Assembly: GCA_019894815.1 (NCBI GenBank)
Contig: JAGXNU010000100.1
Coordinates: 1-7,488 of the forward strand
DNA: 7,488 nucleotides
Direction of reading: 5' to 3'
Origin: Promethearchaeota archaeon
GTDB taxonomy: Archaea; Asgardarchaeota; Lokiarchaeia; Sigyniarchaeales; SOKP01
Positions within the stretch are counted from its first letter, which is position 1; every line of letters begins with the position of its first letter. Made by a program: the position numbers and the translations under genes. Of this stretch, positions 1 to 5,103 are shown one piece after another. A model generated the notes under the pieces. That model ran no database searches. It had not been told where the DNA came from and saw nothing but the letters and a program-made list of their open reading frames with translations.

Positions 1-145
1 TCTCATAAATCATATAAAAACATGTCTTAAATCTTTTCATAAAAGTATGTGTTATTCTAATATATCAAAGCAGAACCTATTATTAAATATTTGTTAAGCT
101 TAAATTCTTGAAAGTATTTTGTTATGGTTTACTAAACATTAAATT
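1..145. other. AT-rich non-coding stretch at left edge
   Basis: This is the region 3' of the NrdD-like gene, running to the window edge. I read it in all minus-strand frames looking for a continuation of that gene (a CxxC zinc site or an RVTGY-like glycyl-radical motif). Stop codons close every frame within about eight codons, and no such motif appears. A 7-bp inverted pair, CTTGAAA (107-113) and TTTCAAG (144-150), flanks the gene's stop codon. It could be a weak 3' hairpin, but the loop is about 30 nt and no long T-tract follows. I see no gene here. Confidence 0.6.
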
Positions 146-1924
146 TCAAGGGAGATATTTTAGACTCGAGATTTCAGTGTTTGTACAGCTATAATTTAAA
201 ATTCTCATTAAATCTTTTTGACTTTGTAGATTTCTCAACGAAATTTCCACTCTTGCATCATTTAAAATCCATGGATGAAATCTACCTTGTTTTTTAATCT
301 TGTCATTTAATTCAAGAGTATCTATTGCTCGAAAATGGGAAGATTTTTGATAATTTTTTAGTGCTAAATTGGGAAAGTGTTTTGAATCCAAACGTAAAAA
401 TCGCCTAATTGCACCTTTAGATGAAGCATTAATTAAAGAATAATTTTTTCCTTCATTTTTGGAGCGCTCCTCACAATAATCATGAATTTTTTTCACTATT
501 TTTTCCCCTAATAATAATGCAGTGTCAGTTTCATGTAATTCAAAATTCGTCAAGATTTGAACAGCTTCATTTAATCCAATAAATCCAACACATAATTCTT
601 GGTTATCAAGATCAAATAATTGGTGATCATCTAAATAACCACTACATAATGGCAGATGACCTGTTTTTAATCGTTTTCCTATAATCGCATGCTTCTTATC
701 TAAAATTTCAAAACAAATCTCTAAATTAGTTTTTAGTAATTCAAGGAATTTAGTTTCGTCTTGACTGAGAAAAGCATACCGAGGTAAATTTAGGGATATC
801 TTTTGAAGAATTCCATGATTGAGATAAGAATTTGGTGATGATTGAATCATTTTATTAAGTAGTTTGTGCCGATCGATGTTAATAAAACTAGAAGTTTGAT
901 TTTTTAATACTTCCTTACAGATCGATTCATACTGTTCTTCGAACCTAATTAACCATTCCTCGTTATAATAAATTAGATGCTCAGGATATGGGAAAAAACA
1001 ATTATTATCATCACCTTCAGTGTAAATTTGTGTCATTATTTCAAATAATTTTGTACATTCTTTTTTATATGAATCGTATGGACCTATTTCAATTCCACCG
1101 GGACCAATTGCAGGAATAGTTAACAGCGGTGGTAAAATTCCAGGTGAGCACGCAAGAGAGGATTTTAAATAATTTTTCCCTGAAGAAGTCGATAAATAAT
1201 TAATACTATAAATGAATCGTTTCATTATTTCTTTTATTTTATTTTCATTTAATCCTTGAATATAGGGAGCCAGAAATACTGTGATTAATTCAAGTCCTTG
1301 ATTACCACTGAATTCTGTCTGTACCATTCCTATCCAATTAGCGAGATGATCAACTGCTTCTTTTAAATTTTTAGCAGGTTTTGACTTACAAGTATTAGTA
1401 TAGTTTTTAATTGGGGGTATTCCATGTTCTAAAACTAAACGAGGATCCCAATACTGATTATAAGGTCGTAAATCGAAATATTTGAGTTGATGGATGTATA
1501 AATCACCAAACAAGTGTGCTTTTGATTCATCGTCATTAAGAATTCGAAGAAGTGTATATTCTTCTGCAAGTTGATTGGCAGCCCAATGATGGATTTTTTC
1601 TGGATTAATAATCTTCTCTGAAGAATCTTTTTGGCTGGCTTCAAGGATTTTTTCATAGTCCATTAAAGGCATCCCTATACGAGTATATAGTTTCCTTTCT
1701 TGCTCATATTGATTTTCTGAAAGTATTGAACAGACAATTTCTCTGATATGAGGTCCAGATAAAAATTTCATGTTAGAACTAATGATTCTTCTAACCACAA
1801 GCTCAGTGATTTTTCTTGCATTTTCTTCATCCACGCCTGTTTCTTGAATAATGCTCTCCATTATTTTAGAGGGCTCAAATTCGTCAACATCTCCCTTCTT
1901 GAATACTTTTGGTAGAAGATTCAT
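146..1924 (-). CDS. NrdD-like protein (ATP-cone + class III RNR core) lacking the glycyl-radical domain
   Basis: Class III (anaerobic) ribonucleotide reductases make deoxyribonucleotides with a C-terminal glycyl radical that generates a thiyl radical on a finger-loop cysteine. Seen here: an ATP-cone at about residues 5-95 (FKKGDVDEFEPSKI ... GPHIREIVCSIL); an NrdD core from about 110 (HHWAANQLAEEYTLLRIL, GDLYIHQLKYFDLRPY, WDPRLVLEHGIPP, TEFSGNQG 203-210, AIGPGGIEIG 272-281, YTEGDD plus FFPYPE near 301-315); then KISLNLPR 375-382, VGFIGLNE 446-453 and ELHETD 462-467. Odd points: it ends at 592 aa, where family members usually have about 700 or more. The end falls after CTNTEISSL, which matches the KNTQIGY-type segment preceding the zinc-binding CxxC pairs and the RVTGY radical motif. 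No cysteine lies between C336 and C404, the stretch holding the finger loop, and the RPYNQYWD segment also lacks one. The frame is intact, so a pseudoenzyme or split enzyme fits better than a dead gene. Homology is confident; catalysis is doubtful. The ATG is chosen because the ATP-cone begins straight after it. Confidence 0.85.
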   Translation of the reverse strand: MNLLPKVFKKGDVDEFEPSKIMESIIQETGVDEENARKITELVVRRIISSNMKFLSGPHIREIVCSILSENQYEQERKLYTRIGMPLMDYEKILEASQKDSSEKIINPEKIHHWAANQLAEEYTLLRILNDDESKAHLFGDLYIHQLKYFDLRPYNQYWDPRLVLEHGIPPIKNYTNTCKSKPAKNLKEAVDHLANWIGMVQTEFSGNQGLELITVFLAPYIQGLNENKIKEIMKRFIYSINYLSTSSGKNYLKSSLACSPGILPPLLTIPAIGPGGIEIGPYDSYKKECTKLFEIMTQIYTEGDDNNCFFPYPEHLIYYNEEWLIRFEEQYESICKEVLKNQTSSFINIDRHKLLNKMIQSSPNSYLNHGILQKISLNLPRYAFLSQDETKFLELLKTNLEICFEILDKKHAIIGKRLKTGHLPLCSGYLDDHQLFDLDNQELCVGFIGLNEAVQILTNFELHETDTALLLGEKIVKKIHDYCEERSKNEGKNYSLINASSKGAIRRFLRLDSKHFPNLALKNYQKSSHFRAIDTLELNDKIKKQGRFHPWILNDARVEISLRNLQSQKDLMRILNYSCTNTEISSLKYLP

Positions 1925-1947
1925 TTTTGAATTGTTCTCTTTAATTC

Positions 1948-1955
1948 ATTTATTT
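1948..1955 (-). promoter_or_regulatory. Candidate TATA box of the NrdD-like gene
   Basis: Read on the minus strand this is AAATAAAT, centred about 27 nt upstream of the ATG at 1924. That is the spacing expected for an archaeal TATA box driving a leaderless transcript. The match to the consensus is only moderate. Its upstream edge touches the 10-bp inverted repeat at 1955-1976, so a protein bound there could control TBP/TFB access. Confidence 0.4.
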
Positions 1956-1976
1956 CTGAAGATATCTATCTTCAGA
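1955..1976. promoter_or_regulatory. Perfect 10-bp inverted repeat, candidate operator
   Basis: The arms TCTGAAGATA (1955-1964) and TATCTTCAGA (1967-1976) are exact reverse complements separated by TC. A 2-nt spacer is too short for a good RNA hairpin loop, so binding by a dimeric transcription factor is the better reading. It sits 31 nt upstream of the NrdD-like start codon, next to that gene's candidate TATA box. The cognate regulator is unknown. Confidence 0.5.
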
Positions 1977-2000
1977 TATTTTTCTATATTAAAAAAGAAA

Positions 2001-2020
2001 ATTATGAACTAGTTCATAAT
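2001..2020. promoter_or_regulatory. Perfect 20-bp palindrome, candidate operator
   Basis: ATTATGAACTAGTTCATAAT is its own reverse complement over all 20 bases, with no spacer. It lies in the divergent region between the NrdD-like gene and the nuclease-fold gene, 76 nt upstream of the first start codon and 72 nt upstream of the second. The form (an ATGAAC half-site against GTTCAT) resembles winged-helix dimer operators of the ArsR, MarR or HxlR kind, but the regulator cannot be assigned. Its centre is 45 bp from the centre of the inverted repeat at 1955-1976. Confidence 0.55.
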
Positions 2021-2065
2021 AAATTTCCTCTATTTTTCATTTAATTATCACACTCCCTTTCTTAT

Positions 2066-2074
2066 TTTATAAAT
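2066..2074 (+). promoter_or_regulatory. TATA box of the nuclease-fold gene
   Basis: TTTATAAAT is close to the archaeal TATA consensus and is centred about 23 nt before the ATG at 2093. Counting the adjoining T/A-rich bases from 2062 brings the spacing to about 25. Transcription would start at or within a few bases of the start codon, so the message is probably leaderless, consistent with no Shine-Dalgarno sequence before the ATG. Confidence 0.55.
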
Positions 2075-2092
2075 TATGATAGAATAAATACT

Positions 2093-2902
2093 ATGAAACT
2101 ATCGTTATCTGTAAAGACCGTAAAACACTTCTTTTCAGAAATATACAAGATTTTAAAAGAAACGGATACGAAAGTAACGGAAGTATGGGTTGGATTTTCA
2201 GAGGTAAATTTTTTTAAAGGTAATGATGAATCCGAGATTAGAGATTATTTAAGTAATTTTGAATCAATTTATATTCAAAAAGGAAACTATAAAAATTACA
2301 TTGTAATTGATAAAATCATTTTCATTGTTGAAAGCATTCAAATTTTAGAAGAAGATATTGGAAAATTGTCAGCATTGGTTGATTTTAATGGATTTGAGGC
2401 ATTAGTCGAGGAAATTCTTAAAAGGAATAATTATAAAACAATTAAGAACTTCAGATTTTCTGATCGGTCGAATTTTAAATCAAAAACTTATCAAAAGAGA
2501 TATGAAATTGACGTAGTTGGCATATCTAAACACCACATTTTATTAATCGATGCAAAACAGTGGGTGAATAAAGATTCTTATTCCGCCATGAATAAAGCTG
2601 CAAATCATCAGTATCAGAGAGCACTTGCATTGCAGTTAAATCCAGAGATTTTTTCTAGCATGGTTCAAGATATTTTAGGAATTTCAGAAAGTATTGAAAG
2701 AAGGCTTCCATTTGTTTTAGTTCCTGCAATGGTAAGTCTTGAACAAAATCATATAAAATTCAATGAAAATGACGTACCCCTGGTTTCTATTTATCAATTT
2801 AATTCGTTCTTGCAAGAATTAACAACTAACATGTCATGTTTTAAAACGATTAAAATTAATAAATTATTCATTCAAAAACAATTATCAACTTTTATTCATT
2901 AA
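2093..2902 (+). CDS. PD-(D/E)XK nuclease-fold protein (Mrr/Hjc-like)
   Basis: A 269-aa protein with the signature of the restriction-endonuclease-like fold in the second half of the chain. FNGFEALVEEIL (98-109) gives helix-one glutamate E102, YEIDVVG (137-143) gives metal-binding D140, and ILLIDAKQW (149-157) gives the D153-x-K155 pair. A later NHQYQRALAL helix (171-180) resembles the Gln-containing helix after the active site in Mrr- and RecB-type nucleases. The aspartate in the DxK position, where many relatives have glutamate, is a known variation. The first 90 or so residues are not recognised and could be a partner or DNA-binding domain. No methyltransferase, specificity subunit or helicase is nearby, so a restriction-modification role is unsupported; repair, recombination or defence all remain possible. 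No signal peptide or membrane segment is visible. The TAA stop overlaps the stop of the convergent roadblock gene. Confidence 0.75.
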   Translation: MKLSLSVKTVKHFFSEIYKILKETDTKVTEVWVGFSEVNFFKGNDESEIRDYLSNFESIYIQKGNYKNYIVIDKIIFIVESIQILEEDIGKLSALVDFNGFEALVEEILKRNNYKTIKNFRFSDRSNFKSKTYQKRYEIDVVGISKHHILLIDAKQWVNKDSYSAMNKAANHQYQRALALQLNPEIFSSMVQDILGISESIERRLPFVLVPAMVSLEQNHIKFNENDVPLVSIYQFNSFLQELTTNMSCFKTIKINKLFIQKQLSTFIH

Positions 2903-3918
2903 TCATTTAATCCCAAATACTGTTTTACTTGTTTTTTTACTATACCCGCAGCAAAATATATAATACCACTCTTAATTCGGGGGTTAGAAAATAAAATTAA
3001 AAGCATATCTTGATCTTGAGAAATAGGGGCTAAATCTAATACGCCTTCACTGCCTCTAACAGATATATTCAGTAATTTACCTGCGTTCAATCCTTCTATA
3101 ATATCTTTTCCAATCATTGATAAATTCTGACCTATAACTCCAAAAAGTGTATCAGATATGCGAGATGAGATTGCGGATGCAAGAATTGTTCCTCCTGATT
3201 TGATAATTGCTGATGCTTCAATATTTATATCAAGTTTTAAGAGATTTCTTAGAATCTCGTTCATGCTTGCTGGTGGTGGGATCAATTCTTTTTCTTTCTT
3301 GACGTCTCCCTTTTTTTCACGACTTGGCAATTGTTCAACAGTGATTTTATCAGAAAGGATTTTCAAAACTTTAGACATTTCTTGCTCTAATTGTTTTTGA
3401 CGAATTAAAGAATCATTACTTGGAGCAACTTCATCTGGTTTAGTTGTTTTTGTTGAAGTTTTTTGTGTAGCCGATTTTTCTTTTCCCTTTTCCCTTACGG
3501 TAAAGGAACCGTACACATTTTTTTGAGCAATAATTGAACCTTTGAATGGCCCCGGAGTAATTTCTGTTAATATTTCTCTTTTATCTTCCTCTTCAATAAA
3601 ATCATCAAAATCTTCATTTGGCTCTGCTTCTATTATATTTTCTTCTTCCTTCTCTTCTTCTACTTTAATGCTTGGCAATGCTTTCACCTTAGGAATTTCT
3701 TGAAGTTCGAGTGATTTTGATTGCTTTTTGGATTTTACTTGAGGTTTTTTTTCATGAGGTTGGGAGGAAGTTTGTTTAACTTTTTTTACTGGTTTCTTTT
3801 CAGTTTGAATTTTTACGCGAGGTGGTCTTGTTGAAACTGGAAGTAATGCACCACATTTTCTACAAATGTGACCTTTGGCTTCATTGTTCGTGGCCCCGCA
3901 ATTTGAACAAATTATCAT
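2899..3918 (-). CDS. Zinc-ribbon protein with C-terminal roadblock/LC7 domain
   Basis: A 339-aa three-part protein. Residues 4-22 form a compact zinc ribbon (C4-x2-C7 and C19-x2-C22, with CGAT and CGAL turns). Residues 30-215 are low-complexity and probably disordered: a lysine-rich stretch (about 31-69), an acidic stretch (about 86-117), a more hydrophobic island (PGPFKGSII to YGSFTV, 122-140) and a possible short coiled coil (about 170-193). Residues 217-335 fit a roadblock/LC7 domain, with an N-terminal helix (MNEILRNLLKL), strands around EASAIIKSGGTILAS, the long helix FGVIGQNLSMIGKDIIEGL, and then ISVRGSEGVLDLAPI and the strand MLLILFS. Roadblock proteins dimerise and bind Ras-family GTPases as scaffolds or activators (MglB, Ragulator). 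The Rag/Arf-like GTPase lies 141 bp upstream on the same strand, so it is the likely partner; this is inference from context. The zinc ribbon may add a further docking surface. No membrane segment is seen. Confidence 0.8.
   Translation of the reverse strand: MIICSNCGATNNEAKGHICRKCGALLPVSTRPPRVKIQTEKKPVKKVKQTSSQPHEKKPQVKSKKQSKSLELQEIPKVKALPSIKVEEEKEEENIIEAEPNEDFDDFIEEEDKREILTEITPGPFKGSIIAQKNVYGSFTVREKGKEKSATQKTSTKTTKPDEVAPSNDSLIRQKQLEQEMSKVLKILSDKITVEQLPSREKKGDVKKEKELIPPPASMNEILRNLLKLDINIEASAIIKSGGTILASAISSRISDTLFGVIGQNLSMIGKDIIEGLNAGKLLNISVRGSEGVLDLAPISQDQDMLLILFSNPRIKSGIIYFAAGIVKKQVKQYLGLND
2932..2938 (+). terminator. T7 tract, candidate terminator of the nuclease-fold gene
   Basis: A run of seven T residues lies 30 nt past the TAA stop of the plus-strand gene. 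Archaeal RNA polymerase can terminate at T-tracts without a hairpin. The tract lies inside the 3' coding end of the opposing roadblock gene, where it encodes lysines on the other strand (the KKQVKQ segment), so its composition may also simply reflect that coding. Confidence 0.35.
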
Positions 3919-4059
3919 GATGCTATTTTTTTTTACTTCTCTAAGATGAATTAGTATTGAAATAATTGTTTTTTTTTATAATAATAATAAAACTCTTGAT
4001 ATATTAATTTTAATTAATAAGAAAAAGAATGGCTCTATATGATAATGTCTATTATTTAA
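3919..4059. other. Spacer between GTPase and roadblock genes
   Basis: This 141-bp, extremely AT-rich spacer contains no gene. Read on the minus strand it holds first a T-rich segment (ATTCTTTTTCTTA, around 4019-4031) about 35 nt past the GTPase stop, which could act as a weak archaeal terminator. It then holds the TATA box of the roadblock gene at 3974-3981. The two genes therefore appear to be neighbours with separate promoters, though read-through is possible. Confidence 0.45.
3974..3981 (-). promoter_or_regulatory. Candidate TATA box of the zinc-ribbon/roadblock gene
   Basis: The minus strand reads TTATAAAA, centred about 60 nt upstream of the ATG at 3918. Initiation about 26 nt downstream would give a leader of roughly 30-35 nt, the longest in this window. 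No convincing Shine-Dalgarno sequence is seen; the nearest purine run, AGAGAAG, lies about 17 nt before the ATG. An alternative box closer to the gene is not visible. Confidence 0.4.
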
Positions 4060-5040
4060 TTAACTCTTTAAAATTTCCTTGAGAAGATTAGCAAAAGATT
4101 CAAAATCGTCCTCATTTAAGGTAGGATCTTGTTTTAGCATTAGTAAATAATAAGGTGGACTATCTTCCTTTAACTTTAATTGCTTGAATACAAAGTTTTT
4201 TCCAAATCTTTGAACAATCATGTTATTTTCTTCTTTTCGGCCGGGTAAAACTTCAGTAAATTGGAAACTATCATTTAATGTGAGAAAATAAGGCGTGGAC
4301 GCAGACAATAGATTTTTAACTTCCTCATTCTTGTAGAAACTCCCAATCACCAAAGAATTATCATCTATCATGACTACTCCATCAGAATCTACTTTTCGAG
4401 CAAACTCATTAATTGTCTTCTCAATTAATTGACTCTTAGGGTACAAATTTAGTAAAATTTCTGACATCGCTTTAATTATGCTAGGAAGATTATATATTGA
4501 CGTCTCATAGAAATAGATTTGCTTATAATTAGCCGCATTCTTGATTTTCTCTCTTAAATCTACCCTCATCGTTTGCATTTCATTGATAGCATTCCTCAAA
4601 AGGGCAGGATCAGATTTATGGAAAAAGATGTATATAGGTGGCTCAATTTCAAGATTATTTAATTGTCCTACAACATCTTTTAAATAGCTTATTGCTTCGG
4701 GAATCCTTGATTGATTTTGTATGTCAATAACGTAAATTAAAATTTCCGTGCCGTCAAAATATTTGCCCGGATTTTTAAGATAAGAAATTCTATATGAGAC
4801 CTGACCTCCTAAGTCCCATTCGGCTATGTCTTTGCCTAAAAACTCAAAAATTCTGCGTTGAGCACCGCGTGTAGGTTTAAGCAATGCGATTTTTGAGAAT
4901 TCTCTTTGAATCGCTAGAATTATTGTACTTTTACCAGCTGTATCTAAACCAGTAAATAGAATTTTATGTGGTTCTTCTTTAATTTCTTTTTTTGGTTGTT
5001 TTCCTTTTGATAAGTATTGAATTTCCAAAATTAATCTCAC
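4060..5040 (-). CDS. Rag/Gtr/Arf-type small GTPase with C-terminal roadblock/longin-like domain
   Basis: A 326-aa protein. All G-motifs are present: P-loop GLDTAGKS (31-38), switch-I threonine T57 (KPTRG), G3 WDLGGQ (75-80) with the Arf-type tryptophan and catalytic-position glutamine Q80, G4 FHKSD (140-144) and G5 ETSIYN (179-184). His in place of Asn in the NKxD motif is typical of Rag/Gtr GTPases, while WDxGGQ is Arf-like; such mixtures are common among Asgard GTPases. Residues 203-326 form a second alpha/beta domain (strands GVVMIDDNSLVIGSF, PYFLTL, NFVFKQLKL, PYYLLMLK; final helix) consistent with the roadblock-like C-terminal domain by which Rag GTPases dimerise. No prenylation motif or transmembrane segment is seen; the N-terminal 25 residues are basic and could touch membrane. 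The coordinates use a GTG start directly after an in-frame TAG. A TTG at 5028 is preceded by AGGTGAG with 8-nt spacing and may be the real start. The likely partner is the roadblock protein encoded downstream. Confidence 0.85.
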   Translation of the reverse strand: MRLILEIQYLSKGKQPKKEIKEEPHKILFTGLDTAGKSTIILAIQREFSKIALLKPTRGAQRRIFEFLGKDIAEWDLGGQVSYRISYLKNPGKYFDGTEILIYVIDIQNQSRIPEAISYLKDVVGQLNNLEIEPPIYIFFHKSDPALLRNAINEMQTMRVDLREKIKNAANYKQIYFYETSIYNLPSIIKAMSEILLNLYPKSQLIEKTINEFARKVDSDGVVMIDDNSLVIGSFYKNEEVKNLLSASTPYFLTLNDSFQFTEVLPGRKEENNMIVQRFGKNFVFKQLKLKEDSPPYYLLMLKQDPTLNEDDFESFANLLKEILKS

Positions 5041-5042
5041 CT
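5036..5042 (-). promoter_or_regulatory. Shine-Dalgarno-like AGGTGAG that bears on the GTPase start
   Basis: On the minus strand AGGTGAG contains GGTGA, complementary to the usual archaeal 16S 3' end. It is the only good ribosome-binding site I see in the window. It overlaps the GTG (5040-5038) and sits 8 nt before an in-frame TTG (5028-5026). If it works as a ribosome-binding site, the protein starts at the TTG (MEIQYLSKG...) and is four residues shorter. Confidence 0.4.
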
Positions 5043-5052
5043 AGATTAAATC

Positions 5053-5059
5053 AAAAAAA
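5053..5059 (-). terminator. T7 tract downstream of thrC
   Basis: On the minus strand there is a run of seven T residues 45 nt after the thrC stop codon. This fits hairpin-independent archaeal termination. It lies between the TATA box of the GTPase gene (5065-5073) and that gene's start, so the thrC transcript would end just before the next message begins. Confidence 0.35.
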
Positions 5060-5064
5060 TTATC

Positions 5065-5073
5065 TTATATATT
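5065..5073 (-). promoter_or_regulatory. TATA box of the GTPase gene
   Basis: The minus strand reads AATATATAA, a strong archaeal TATA match, centred 29 nt upstream of the GTG at 5040 and 41 nt upstream of the alternative TTG at 5028. The predicted transcript start near 5043 gives either an almost leaderless GTG message or a short leader carrying the AGGTGAG element ahead of the TTG. Confidence 0.55.
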
Positions 5074-5103
5074 CTTTAGTAAATTTAATGATCACTCGAT
5101 TAT

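Noticed and set aside
146..148. TGA at the end of the NrdD-like gene read as selenocysteine or readthrough
   Set aside because: Readthrough gives only seven residues before the next stop, with no cysteine or glycyl-radical motif, and no SECIS-like structure was evident.
1435..1656. 73-codon open frame inside the NrdD-like gene
   Set aside because: It is on the same strand in another frame, overlaps a well-supported coding region, and its translation shows no domain.
146..1924. Calling the gene a functional anaerobic ribonucleotide reductase (nrdD)
   Set aside because: The glycyl-radical domain and finger-loop cysteine are missing, so only homology is claimed, not the activity.
1955..2020. 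CRISPR-like or mobile-element end repeats
   Set aside because: The palindromes differ from each other, occur once each in the window, and have no spacer array, transposase or target duplication nearby.
3158..3400. 80-codon plus-strand frame opposite the roadblock gene
   Set aside because: It lies antisense to the roadblock domain, has no promoter or recognisable fold, and is explained by that domain's codon composition.
4060..5040. MglA-type GTPase identity
   Set aside because: The WDLGGQ and HKSD motifs and the C-terminal roadblock/longin-like domain fit Rag/Gtr/Arf better than single-domain MglA.
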